Part shown: positions 9,328 to 19,200 of the stretch, piece after piece
Layout: each line of letters starts with the position of its first letter
Position numbering within the stretch: the first letter of the stretch is position 1
NCBI GenBank assembly: GCA_019310535.1
Contig: JAFDED010000042.1
Location: 1-56,850, forward strand
Reading direction: 5' to 3'
Length of the DNA stretch: 56,850 nt
Origin: Deltaproteobacteria bacterium
Lineage (GTDB): Bacteria > Desulfobacterota > JAFDED01
Translations under genes and position numbers: made by a program
Notes under the pieces: generated by a model
Seen by the model: only the letters and a program-made list of their open reading frames with translations
Database searches by the model: none
What the model was told of the DNA's origin: nothing

Positions 9328-10335
9328 TCAGATCCTCCTTACCTCCGGCACTGTTTTCATCCAGAGCAGTTTGCGCCACCACGGTTCGTTCTTAATATAC
9401 CAATCAATGGTTTTACGAATTCCTTCATCGAATGATGATTGGGCCTTCCAACCGAGAAGTTGGTGAATTTTCGCTACTCCCGCAACGTGGCGTTCAACCT
9501 GCCCGGGCCGATCTTCCACATGCTGGATCAGGCTATAGTCTTTGCCAAGGCATTCCAGGATTGTCCCGGCAACTTCAATCACAGAAATGTCCCGCCCCGT
9601 ACCGATGTTGAGCACCTCTCCCCGGATGATATCAAGCTCTGCGTGCAACAATTTGTCCAGGGCCATACAGTGATCTTCCACAAAGATCCAATCCCGTGAC
9701 TGGTGTCCACCCCCATGAACCAGAAGATGCTGGTTCATCAGGGCGCCGGTAATGAAGCGAGGGATTACTTTTTCCAGGTGCTGGTTAGGCCCGTAATTAT
9801 TGAAAGGACGAACGATTACACACGGAATATCATATGTGATGCAGTACGAATAAACTAGTCGATCTGCACCGGCCTTTGCGCTGGCATATGGACTGGTGGG
9901 ATTCAATGGATGGTCCTCGGTCATGGGGTCCCCCAGAGCGGTGCCGTATACCTCTGAGGTGGAAATGTGAATGTACCGCTCAACATTTTTATTGCGCAGG
10001 ACCGCATTGGCCACTACCTGAGTCCCCAAGACGTCCGTCTCGAAAAAGATAGCATCATCATAGATGGATCGCGCCACATGCGTCTCTGCGGCAAAGTGAA
10101 ACACCACATCGGAGCGCGCCACTAGATGATCCACCAGAACTGCATTACGGATATTCCCGTGCCAGAACTCAAACCTGGGGTTTTGGCGGATTTCGGGAGG
10201 AAAGTTATCCAGATTGCCGGCATAGGTCAGGGCATCAAGCACCATGATTGAATATTCGGGATAGCGGTTGAGGAGGTATCGTACGAAGTTGGAGCCAATA
10301 AAACCGGCTCCCCCTGTCACGAGAATCCTTTTCAT
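9328..10335 (-). CDS. Extended SDR nucleotide-sugar 4,6-dehydratase/epimerase (RmlB-like)
   Basis: 335 aa. N-terminal NAD(P)-binding GGAGFIG at 8-14, FHFAAETHV at 79-87, STSEVYG at 125-131 and the YxxxK pair Tyr150/Lys154. Overall it resembles dTDP-glucose 4,6-dehydratase. However, RmlB normally has Thr-Asp-Glu before VYG, and the Asp is Ser127 here, as in ArnA and GDP-mannose dehydratase. The product could therefore be a 4-keto-6-deoxy sugar or an epimerised/decarboxylated sugar. The start has AGGAG five bases upstream. It probably feeds the DegT aminotransferase. Confidence 0.85.
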   Translation of the reverse strand: MKRILVTGGAGFIGSNFVRYLLNRYPEYSIMVLDALTYAGNLDNFPPEIRQNPRFEFWHGNIRNAVLVDHLVARSDVVFHFAAETHVARSIYDDAIFFETDVLGTQVVANAVLRNKNVERYIHISTSEVYGTALGDPMTEDHPLNPTSPYASAKAGADRLVYSYCITYDIPCVIVRPFNNYGPNQHLEKVIPRFITGALMNQHLLVHGGGHQSRDWIFVEDHCMALDKLLHAELDIIRGEVLNIGTGRDISVIEVAGTILECLGKDYSLIQHVEDRPGQVERHVAGVAKIHQLLGWKAQSSFDEGIRKTIDWYIKNEPWWRKLLWMKTVPEVRRI

Positions 10336-10388
10336 ATGCGCTCCTGATAAAGCATTTCCATTTTATATTTCTCAATTATCACCGTAAG

Positions 10389-11321
10389 TCAGCATCCTGG
10401 ATTGATAATTTTGCCTTTTGCACTGATATGGTGGTCGTTTTTCAGTACATTCCGGTAGCCGGAACCATCAGAAATATTCCAATCATCACACCTCCGGCAA
10501 ATAGGAGACCGATGATAATCATTTCGGAGATGGACTTCCCGCAGTGCTCTGTAGGCGGTATTGTGCCATATTTGTTCCAGCGAACTTTTTTCCAGGTTCC
10601 CCATGACACACTGACCTTCAAAGTCGCTGTCACAAGGGACAACGTCTCCATTCCACAGCACAACGGCATATCGAAACGGCCACTCGCAGGGTGTCCTGGC
10701 TAAAGAGGACCCCAAAGAACCTTCGCGAACTCTGCCCGCAAAGGAAATATCTTGAATGGTCATTATGAAATCCCCGGGTCCGAGCCACTGCCGCCAGAAC
10801 CGACGCGCCTTCTCAATTTCCCGTGCAGCCCTTGTCTTCGTCATATACTGGACTGAGAGGATCGGTCTTTGTGAATGCAACTGCTTTTTCAACGACAGGA
10901 CACACCGGATGCTTTCCACTACCGTATCAAACTCATCCTTTCCGCGGAATTCGAGATACTCATCCGCAGAGAGGGCATCCACCGAGCACTCCAGCCTGTG
11001 AAGGCCCGCCTGGATGAGCCCCAACGACAGCTCCCGGGTCATTATTGTGGCATTTGTGGAGAGACCCACCGATGGAATTCCCTGTTCAACGGCATAGGCC
11101 ACCATGGAGATTATATGAGGGTGTAAAAGCGGTTCCCCTAGGTAATGGAGCCAGAAGCGGACATCCCTACCTCTGCACTCATCGACCAGGCGATGGAACA
11201 AGGCGAGATCCATAAAGCCCCTGGGTCTCTTCATGAGGGAATGAGGACAAAGCCTGCATCTCAAGTTGCAGTGATTGGTCGGCTCCACATTTAGCCTTTG
11301 GGGAAACGCTGCTGTCTTCAT
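10389..11321 (-). CDS. Radical SAM/SPASM-domain protein
   Basis: 310 aa. Cluster motif CNLRCRLC (Cys18, Cys22, Cys25), then a C-terminal SPASM-like part with VVPCDSDFEG, GNLEKSSLEQIW and ICRRCDDW, which matches family cysteines that bind an auxiliary Fe-S cluster. The start overlaps the stop of the WbqC gene (ATGA). It is the second radical SAM enzyme in this operon. Substrate unknown; a polysaccharide- or lipid-modifying role is inferred from context only. Confidence 0.87.
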   Translation of the reverse strand: MKTAAFPQRLNVEPTNHCNLRCRLCPHSLMKRPRGFMDLALFHRLVDECRGRDVRFWLHYLGEPLLHPHIISMVAYAVEQGIPSVGLSTNATIMTRELSLGLIQAGLHRLECSVDALSADEYLEFRGKDEFDTVVESIRCVLSLKKQLHSQRPILSVQYMTKTRAAREIEKARRFWRQWLGPGDFIMTIQDISFAGRVREGSLGSSLARTPCEWPFRYAVVLWNGDVVPCDSDFEGQCVMGNLEKSSLEQIWHNTAYRALREVHLRNDYHRSPICRRCDDWNISDGSGYRNVLKNDHHISAKGKIINPGC

Positions 11322-12064
11322 CGAACCGACCTGCCTTTTTCCTGGATATCCACCACCTTTTCCCCTAATAAAATATCCAGGCTTTCATCTCCATGGTTAA
11401 ACATCAGATCCACCACCGATAGATAGGGTATGAAGGGGCCGAACTGCTGGTGATACACGGGATGATGATACTGCTGATATTCGACCCGACAACCGGCGCG
11501 ATCCATCATTTCCTCGTTGATGTAACTCTTCCCTGATTCCCCTTCAAACAGGACCTCCGCTCCAAGCTCTTTCATGAAAAAAATAATGCGCTCCGTGCGG
11601 CGATCTTCACTCCAGCCTGCTTGGATGAATCTATCCTCCAGATATTGCTCACTGGCCAGGACGATGGGCGTTTTTATCCCAAGCTCTGCGGCACAGAAGC
11701 GGATGATTTCCATGTCCAAGTCCACGAGTTTGTCCCATTCTCTGCTGTAAAGCTCTTGGAAATAAGGGACGTAGCGTTTAAAAAAAGGAGCCCGGGCGTA
11801 GTTCATCCGCATGGCGTTGAGGTGCTTGCGACGCCAGTTTTTCCGGTTATCGATACGCACCTTGCAAATGCGTGCTCCCGGTTGGTGCTTCACCGGTACC
11901 ACCAGCCATATTTCGCCTTGGCTGCCCTTTATCCGGTTTCGGTTGCGCCAGTCATAGTGGGTGTACTGCATCTCATCGTAAACGAGAAAAAGATCAACCC
12001 GAGCCATCTGGTCGAAAAATCCCAGCCAGGGAACATATCCTGGTTGAAGGGCACCCAGCTTCAT
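11318..12064 (-). CDS. WbqC-like family protein
   Basis: 248 aa. The N-terminal block LGALQPGYVPWLGFFDQM, then YDWRNRNRIK and a later HPVYHQQFGPF region are typical of the WbqC-like family found in O-antigen and aminosugar clusters. The biochemical role of that family is poorly defined; some members occur near DegT aminotransferases and radical SAM genes, as here. It is the third gene of the operon and overlaps the next start by four bases. Confidence 0.88.
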   Translation of the reverse strand: MKLGALQPGYVPWLGFFDQMARVDLFLVYDEMQYTHYDWRNRNRIKGSQGEIWLVVPVKHQPGARICKVRIDNRKNWRRKHLNAMRMNYARAPFFKRYVPYFQELYSREWDKLVDLDMEIIRFCAAELGIKTPIVLASEQYLEDRFIQAGWSEDRRTERIIFFMKELGAEVLFEGESGKSYINEEMMDRAGCRVEYQQYHHPVYHQQFGPFIPYLSVVDLMFNHGDESLDILLGEKVVDIQEKGRSVR

Positions 12065-12219
12065 TATCTATAGCTTTACCATTATCAGTTCTTTGAATCT
12101 TGTTATTTGAAATTTTGACGAGATAACAGGATGAACGGGATTTTTCCCAGTTATATATTCCTACCTATCCTATAATCCTGACGGAAATCTTTTTCTTTGG
12201 ACTGATAAGGGGTCCTCCT
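12065..12219. other. Short intergenic spacer with degenerate repeat
   Basis: Spacer between two minus-strand genes. It contains TTTTGACGAGATAAC followed by AGGAT/GGGAT-like words (about 12112-12150). The same TTTTGACGAGATAA word recurs at about 20396-20410, suggesting a dispersed repeat relic. Confidence 0.4.
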
Positions 12220-13023
12220 TTAAGAGGGCTCACATGCCCTGGCAAAAGCGACCAAAACATTTCCCAATCCCATGCCTCCCACCACCACGCGAGAAATTAA
12301 GGATCTGGCCATTTTCCCTTCGCTGTTTATGCTGTTAACAGTTAACCCGGATTTTTCCAGCAAAGCCCGAAGGGTCCGGGGCTCGAAATCATAAAGATGA
12401 TGTCGCTGCTTCCTTCTCTCTTCCATCCATTGTCTGCGAAGTAACAAGCGGTAAAGACTGCGCAGGTTGGGGACGGCGACTCCCAGGACTCCGCCTGGTC
12501 GAAGCACACGTCGCACCTCCTTCATCAATCCGGATGGATCATCCACGTGTTCCAGAACATACCACAGCGTTACAATATCAAAGAATCCCGATGAAAAACC
12601 TGCGCTTTCCAGAGGGCCGTGACACACGTTAAGACAAAGTTTTTCGCGGGCATGTTTAACGGCGAAACCCGATATCTCAACTCCCCAGGGTTCTAAACCC
12701 CTGCAACGCGCCTCGTGCAGGAAAAATCCGGTGGCGCATCCCACATCCAGAATCCTTCCTCTTTGCACCAAACGCTGAATGGCGTCCAGTCGCCTTCGGG
12801 CGATGCGAGCGATATTCTCTCGATCTTCAACATAATCCACACCATAGAAATCTCGATATTCCCTGAGGAAAAAATCTTCCTCATAATCCGTTAATTGATC
12901 GGGACGAGGATTTTGATACGCCAGTCCGCAGTTTCTACAACGGACGACCGAGCCCGAGTCAATTGCAAACAGGTGCCGGGTATCATCGAATCCACAAATA
13001 TTGCACCGGATCCAACGGCTCAT
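12220..13023 (-). CDS. Zinc-ribbon class I SAM methyltransferase
   Basis: 267 aa. An N-terminal zinc ribbon (Cys7, Cys10, Cys29, Cys32; CNIC...CRNC) is followed by a class I methyltransferase with motif I ILDVGCATGFF near 91-101 and VLEHVDDPSGLM near 155. This layout is common in methyltransferases of sugar and antibiotic clusters. It overlaps the upstream glycosyltransferase stop by four bases, so it is translationally coupled. Likely acceptor: a sugar nucleotide or lipid-linked sugar, unproven. Confidence 0.85.
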   Translation of the reverse strand: MSRWIRCNICGFDDTRHLFAIDSGSVVRCRNCGLAYQNPRPDQLTDYEEDFFLREYRDFYGVDYVEDRENIARIARRRLDAIQRLVQRGRILDVGCATGFFLHEARCRGLEPWGVEISGFAVKHAREKLCLNVCHGPLESAGFSSGFFDIVTLWYVLEHVDDPSGLMKEVRRVLRPGGVLGVAVPNLRSLYRLLLRRQWMEERRKQRHHLYDFEPRTLRALLEKSGLTVNSINSEGKMARSLISRVVVGGMGLGNVLVAFARACEPS

Positions 13024-14024
13024 GGATATTTGCGTTCCCCTTCCAACAGGGTTTCGATAATGTATAAGGGTTGTCCCTGCACTGCCCGATAGATCCTGAT
13101 GTTGTATTCACCCAGCAGCCCCACGACGATAAGCTGTAAGCCCATGAAAAATGAGAGGACAGTCAATATTTGGATCACTGCAGATGGACTCAAAATGAAA
13201 AAGATTCGCCCCAGTATATAACCGATCACCCCCAGGATACTGGCCATTAAAAACCCGAACCCCAATATCCCGATAATTTGAAACGGCCGCACCGAAAAAG
13301 AAGTAATAAAGTCCAGCGTCAAGCCCAGCAAACGGAAAAAAGAGTAGTTGCTTCCCTTCCCCTCCCGTCGGCAATCGTTGACCTTCACCTCGCATACAGA
13401 GCGAGCCTCGGACACCATCAGCGCAGCCAGGAATTTCCGCATGGCTCCATGCTGAGCAATAGCCTTGGCCACACCGTCCGTCATGCCATTGAAGCCGCAC
13501 CCGTAATCATGGAGCCGCACTCCGGTTACCCTCCCCACCATCCAGTTAAGTATCCGCGAGGGAATGCGCCGTGAAAACAAGGGAATCTGGCGATGCTGCC
13601 TCCAACCGCTCACCACGTCGAATCCTTCATCCAGCTTTTCTATGAACCCGGGGATCTCCTCCGGAGGATTCTGGAGGTCCCCGTCCATTGTGATAACATA
13701 TCGCCCCCGGGATAACTTAAGCCCGGCAGAGAGTGCCGCGTGTTGGCCATAATTTCGGCGTAACCTTGCCGCCCGAATATGAGAATCCCCTGCCTGAAGC
13801 CGATGCAGCACATCGAATGTCCCGTCAGTACTCCCGTCATCCACAAAAATGATCTCGTAGGGTCGGCCCATTTTTCGCAATACCGCGCCCACCCTCTCAA
13901 CCATTTCTTCCAGTGTCTCACGCTCATTCCACAGGGGAATCACTACCGATATCTCGATGTCAGAGATTGGAGCAACCGGTGTCGTCGTGGGCGATCCTCG
14001 CACATTGGATTGTCGATCCAACAT
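13020..14024 (-). CDS. GT2 polyprenyl-phosphate sugar transferase (ArnC/DPM1-like)
   Basis: About 334 aa from ATG 14024 (MLDRQSNVRG) with GGGAGAATC just upstream; a TTG at 14039 is less likely. It is a GT-A fold with VVIPLWNE, FVDDGSTDGT and TMDGDLQNPPEE motifs. Two hydrophobic hairpins follow near residues 230-300, the architecture of undecaprenyl-phosphate glucosyl/mannosyl/aminoarabinose transferases. It is the first gene of the polysaccharide operon and probably loads a sugar on the lipid carrier for the GT-C-like protein at 3929-6208. Confidence 0.88.
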   Translation of the reverse strand: MLDRQSNVRGSPTTTPVAPISDIEISVVIPLWNERETLEEMVERVGAVLRKMGRPYEIIFVDDGSTDGTFDVLHRLQAGDSHIRAARLRRNYGQHAALSAGLKLSRGRYVITMDGDLQNPPEEIPGFIEKLDEGFDVVSGWRQHRQIPLFSRRIPSRILNWMVGRVTGVRLHDYGCGFNGMTDGVAKAIAQHGAMRKFLAALMVSEARSVCEVKVNDCRREGKGSNYSFFRLLGLTLDFITSFSVRPFQIIGILGFGFLMASILGVIGYILGRIFFILSPSAVIQILTVLSFFMGLQLIVVGLLGEYNIRIYRAVQGQPLYIIETLLEGERKYP

Positions 14025-14331
14025 GATTCTCCCATACAAAAAACAAAGCGTTTTTCATGTGCGGCCGAAATTAATGGTTCTGGAACACCACGTGCTGAAT
14101 GATTTCCGGTTATACCGGGAAGATGCAATCAAACTCATAAGCGATCTTCATCATAGGCCAATGTATCGCAAATTAACTGGAGCGTCAATGAAAAAGGGAT
14201 TGCCCGATTACCACGGAAGGCTTAGCGGAAGATACGGATCTAATTTCAAAGCAAAGGCATAGCCGAGAGCAAACTATTTTTTGAGCAACCGCGGAAAAAT
14301 GATCACAGGCTATTATCCGGCCATTTGATGG
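14025..14331. other. Intergenic region upstream of the polysaccharide operon
   Basis: About 300 bases between the radC-like stop and the glycosyltransferase start, both on the minus strand. It should contain the operon promoter, but I could not pick a convincing -35/-10 pair. No tRNA or repeat is visible. Confidence 0.4.
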
Positions 14332-15045
14332 TTAAATTTTTGCAATGGTGCCCTCTTCCATAAAACTGTAATATCGTTCCTCCCCCAGTATCACATGGTC
14401 CAGGACATTTATGCCCAGCACACGTCCTGCATCCTGAAGGCGAAAAGTGATCTCTCTGTCCCTGTCGCTTGGACGGGGATCTCCACTGGGATGATTATGG
14501 ACGAAGATCACCGAAGCTGCCGATTCCCTGACAGCGGGAATGAACGCCTCTCGCGGATGAACAACCGCGGCGTCCAATGACCCCTCGGCTATTTTTTCAT
14601 GCCGGATCACCCGCCCGCGTGTATCCAGAAGAATGACGGCAAATATCTCTTTCTTGCTTCGCGCCAGTGTTCCGCGGAAATACTGGAAAACTTCCGCTGC
14701 GCATTGAATTGTTTGTCCGGATTCGATTTTGTCTGACATCATTCGACGCCCGATTTCTCCCGCGCTTAAGACCTGAACGGCTTTTGCCATACCTATTCCT
14801 TTGACCTGACAGATCTCGGAGACGCGCGCGGAGCAGAGTCGGCGGATGTTCCCGAATCTGGAAAGCAGGCGGCGAGCCTGATCCAATGCACTCTCGCAGG
14901 TAGAAGCGTTGCCGGTCCTTAACAGAATGGCCACCAGCTCGGCATTGGACAGTGCTCCAGCGCCGCGGGTTACAAGTTTCTCACGGGGCCTCTCTTCCTC
15001 TGGCCATTCTCTGATGGTTGGGACATCGCGAGTGTACTTCGTCAT
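14332..15045 (-). CDS. radC: RadC-family JAB/MPN-domain protein
   Basis: About 237 aa from ATG 15045 (MTKYTRDVPTIREWP); the frame extends to 15150, but the extra residues do not match the family. The N-terminal helix-hairpin-helix-like part (LSNAELVAILLRTG, KGIGMAKA) is followed by the JAMM metalloprotease-like motif HNHPSGDPRPSDRD. RadC was once linked to DNA repair, but its true activity is unclear; family members also occur in mobile elements. Ordinary length for the family. Confidence 0.92.
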   Translation of the reverse strand: MTKYTRDVPTIREWPEEERPREKLVTRGAGALSNAELVAILLRTGNASTCESALDQARRLLSRFGNIRRLCSARVSEICQVKGIGMAKAVQVLSAGEIGRRMMSDKIESGQTIQCAAEVFQYFRGTLARSKKEIFAVILLDTRGRVIRHEKIAEGSLDAAVVHPREAFIPAVRESAASVIFVHNHPSGDPRPSDRDREITFRLQDAGRVLGINVLDHVILGEERYYSFMEEGTIAKI

Positions 15046-15287
15046 GATCGGGCCGCCGGGGTTAAATGTAAGTGGATAATGGTGACAATTCACCCTTTTA
15101 GTTGACGTCAAAAGCGATGCATTTTTGCGAAAATGTATAGGAAATGGCATATCGTGTCAAGCATAAAATAGGCTGGGAAATGGGAAACGTGATCTCCCGG
15201 GCAACTGATGGTGATGAGCGGATCAGATCCCCTGACGATACGGATGGATATAAGGATTCTCAAATCAGAGGGAGCAGTTCTCCAAAA

Positions 15288-16220
15288 TCATAAAATGGCG
15301 TCCACAAAAGCTCTCGCATCAAATTCTATTAGGTCATCCATGGCCTCGCCGATGCCGATGTAACGAAGGGGAATCATTAGTTCCCTGGAGATGGCCACAA
15401 GAATACCGCCCCTGGATGTGCCGTCCATTTTGGTAACAGCGATGCCCGTGACCCCCAAAGCCTCGTGAAACAACCTCGCCTGGGCCAGGCCATTTTGTCC
15501 GGTCGTAGCGTCCAAAACCAGTAATATTTCATGCGGTGCGCCGGGGACAACCCGGTTCGCCACACGGCATACTTTTTTTAACTCCTCCATGAGGTTTGCC
15601 TTGGTATGCAGCCGGCCGGCTGTGTCGATAATTACAGTGTCCAAATTACGGGCTTTCGCCGCATGAAGTCCATCATATACCACTGCCGACGGATCACCGC
15701 CCTGACGCTGTTTTATAACATCAGTCCCCACTCTACGGCCCCATATCTCGAGTTGTTCGATGGCTGCAGCTCGAAAAGTATCCGCCGCCACCAGAAGAAC
15801 GGATCGTCCCTCGTGCTTGATTTTTCGAGCCATTTTCGCAATAGTGGTGGTCTTGCCGGAACCGTTTACGCCGATGACCATGATCACGAAAGGGAATGTG
15901 TCGGAAATCTCCAGGGGCCGTTCCTGCTCGCGTAATATTTTATATATCTCTTCCTTCAGTTGTCCCTGGACGGCAGTGCTATCGGTAAGCTGCCGGCGGG
16001 TCAACTCACCCTGTACACGATCAATTAGATCCATAGCACTTTTAAAACCTATATCAGCGGTGATCAGCACCTCTTCGAGATCCTGGATGAACTCTTGATC
16101 AATCTTTTTTTTGCGCAAGAGCCGCTCCAGGTTCTGGCCGAAATAGGATTGTGTTTTTGAAAGACCCGCCTTCAGGCGGTGGAACAATCCTTTCTGTGCG
16201 GAATGATTCTTTGAATTCAT
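15288..16220 (-). CDS. ftsY: Signal recognition particle receptor FtsY
   Basis: 310 aa. The helical N domain is followed by the SRP GTPase G domain: P-loop GVNGSGKTT at 117-125, DTFRAAA, IIDTAGRLH, and TKMDGTSRGG near the C-terminus. The acidic A domain seen in E. coli FtsY is absent, as in many bacteria. It docks the Ffh-ribosome complex at the membrane for co-translational insertion. It lies just downstream of smc on the same strand, a common pairing. Confidence 0.96.
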   Translation of the reverse strand: MNSKNHSAQKGLFHRLKAGLSKTQSYFGQNLERLLRKKKIDQEFIQDLEEVLITADIGFKSAMDLIDRVQGELTRRQLTDSTAVQGQLKEEIYKILREQERPLEISDTFPFVIMVIGVNGSGKTTTIAKMARKIKHEGRSVLLVAADTFRAAAIEQLEIWGRRVGTDVIKQRQGGDPSAVVYDGLHAAKARNLDTVIIDTAGRLHTKANLMEELKKVCRVANRVVPGAPHEILLVLDATTGQNGLAQARLFHEALGVTGIAVTKMDGTSRGGILVAISRELMIPLRYIGIGEAMDDLIEFDARAFVDAIL

Positions 16221-16295
16221 GGATATCTTCTATCTGAATGTCGACTTGTTTTTTTTCAACCTGTACTACTGTGCCCGTTGTCTCATGGGAACTTT

Positions 16296-19200
16296 CTATA
16301 GTTGCAACAATTCCTCTTTTCGGACAGTGTCCCTACCAGCCGGTTCCTCTCTTTTCGGTCCTCCATTATGGCCTGGTTGCTTCCCCCCATTGAGTCTCAC
16401 GGATACCAGCTTCGAAATACCGGGCTCTTCCATGGTGACACCATACAGTGTGTCTGCAATTGCCATCGTTCGCTTGTTGTGAGTCACAAGGATAAATTGG
16501 AATTGACCGCGATATTTTTGAAGCAAGGAAACAAATCGATCGATGTTTACGTCGTCCAGGGAGGCATCGACTTCGTCCAACAGGCATAAAGGGCTGGGCT
16601 TGATCAAGAATAAGGAAAAAATCAGCGCCACTGCGGCCAATGTCTTTTCTCCTCCCGATAGCAGGGATATGCTCTGAAGTTTTTTACCGGGCGGCTGCAC
16701 AACCAGGTCAACCCCAGCCTCCAGAGGATCGCCGTTTCCCGTCAGGATCAGTTCTCCCTTGCCCCCTGAGAATAGCACCGGAAAAATCTCACCGAACCTC
16801 CGATTGGCTTCCTGGAATGTCGCCATAAATCGCTGACGCGTTTCCCTGTCGATCCTGGTGATGGTTTTTTCCAGGTCATCCATGGCCTGAGCCAGATCGG
16901 CCCGCTGCCCGCTGAGATGGTCATGGCGCTGCTGGAGTTCATCAAGCTCGCTGTCTGCCAAAAGGTTGACCTCACCGATCTTCTCAAGCTCAGCCCGCAG
17001 TTGCTCTAGCCGAACCCGAGCATTTTCAGGATTGATGCCATCGGTGTCAAAATTCGTCGCAATCTGGGACAAGGCCACTGCATGTCGTTCCTCCGCCCTC
17101 TCCTCCAGGTGTTGCAGGTTGATTTGAACTTTTGAAATTTCCAGATTCAGTTGGCTGGCGCGTTGACTCGTCAGATCGTTCAGTTCCTTACGTAGTCGCT
17201 TGCAGGTGTCCTCTCGTTGCTCAAGCTCCTGTGAGTCCCGGCGGAGTTGATCCCTCCGGGATTCCAGCTCTTCCTGAATCACCAGTTGTCGGCCCACCAA
17301 GGTATCCTTTTCGCGTTCCAGGCGTCCTCTGGTCTCAACCATCTCTGACATCTCGCTCAGCGCAGTTTTCTGGGCTTCTTCGAGTTTCTCGACTTTTCGC
17401 GTCCCTTCGTTCCGGATCGCTTCAAGCCGAACCAAATTTTCTTGCACATGTTGGCTTCGCTGCTCCATGGCGGATAGTGCTACCTTCAGGCGGGTAACCT
17501 CAGCCCCGAGATGTTCAACCATGCTCCGGCGCTCCTGAACGACTGCGCTACCCTTCTCCATGCGGATATTCAGGTCTTCCAGCCTGCTGGCGGTGATTTT
17601 CGCCTCTTTTGCCTTCTCATCAATCTCGCTCATAAGGCCTTCTATAACTGCTCTGGAAATCTCTTGTTGCTGGCTGACCCTTTGCTGGCGCTCTGTCAAC
17701 CTGCCATAGATATCCTGGAAAGCCGCCCGGTCCTTCATCGCAGTGGCAAGCCCAATCTCCTCCCTTTGGAGCTCATCACGACAGCATTCCACGGATTGGA
17801 CCGCTTCAACTCGCTGGCGCTCTATTACAACGAGTTCCTGCTGGATTGCAGTACAGGAGGACCGGAGGGCTTCCACTTCCTGGCTCAACTCACGGATATC
17901 CCGCTTTCGATGAAGTATCCCCTTCCCCCCATCGCCGCTGATCCCTCCCCATATTGCACCCATTGGGGTTACTACCTCTCCATCCAGGGTTACCATGGGT
18001 GGCATTGGGCCTTGACCCTCCCAGATAGCCATTGCGGTGGGGAGATCCTTGACCAGCACGAAATCACTCAGCAAAGCACGCCCGAGAGACTTATAGGGAT
18101 CCGCCAACTCTACGTGCTCCATCAATGGGCCAAGAATTCCGTTCCCCTTTATTTGCGAAAATGCTTGATCATTGTCCTTATTTCGAGGATGTAATGGAAC
18201 AAAGCAGACACGGCCCGCACTCCTGGATTTCAAATGCTCAATAGCACCTACTCCTTCATGCGGGTTCTCTATTATTATAGATTGAAGCATCTGTGCAAGG
18301 GCCGCCTCTAACGCTGCCTCGAATTGGGGTTCTGTATGGAAGATGTCAGCCACCAAGCCATGAACGCCATTTCCGGATTGGGAGGGTTTCCATCTGCGCA
18401 TTATCTCCTGAACCCCTCCATCAAACCACTCAAAGCGGTCTTCCAGTTCTTTGAGGGATTGGAGGCGGGATGCTTTTCCCGATACTTCCTGCCGGACGGA
18501 ATCTAAATTTTCCGATATTTGCGAGTATCTCGACAGCACGCCTTCTAAATGCTCGGTGCTCTGCTCATAGCGTTCTTTGAGCCTGCGTTTGACCTCCACA
18601 CCTTTCTCGATCCGAAGAGTGACATCATCAAGGTTTTGTGAAACTTCCGCCATCTCTTTCCGAAGGTGTATCATCTCCTGAGCTAAGGGTTCCAGATGTT
18701 CTTTCTCTTCTGTCAAACGTCTGTAACCAGTAGTCCACTCTGCCTCAAGCCGGACATGGCTCGCTTCCACCCGTGCCCGTTCTATCTTGATCTGCTCTAG
18801 TTCCTCCTCCAATAGGCACATCTCTCTCTTATGGCTTTCGTATTGGGATAGAAATTTTTCCAGGTCTCTTCGGCCTTGAAGCATTAAATCCTCAGTCTCT
18901 TTGGCTTCCCGTCGAAGCTCTTCAGCGGTGATATCGTCCTGTTCGAGACGCCTGACCGATTCCTCCAGTTCGGCTCCCTGTCGCTCATGGGTGTCTTTCA
19001 GGTCTTTCAAACGACGATCAATCATGCTGAATCGGTTGTCAATTTTTTCAATCTGTACGCTTATGTCGTAGGTTTGCTGTTGAATGGATGCAGTCTCCCG
19101 TTCACCTTCCAGGATTCTCAGTCTCGCCTCTTCCAGAATCACCTCTTCGGTCTGCAGCGCATTGGAAAGGGATACCTCCTGGTTCCGGACCGTTTGCAAT

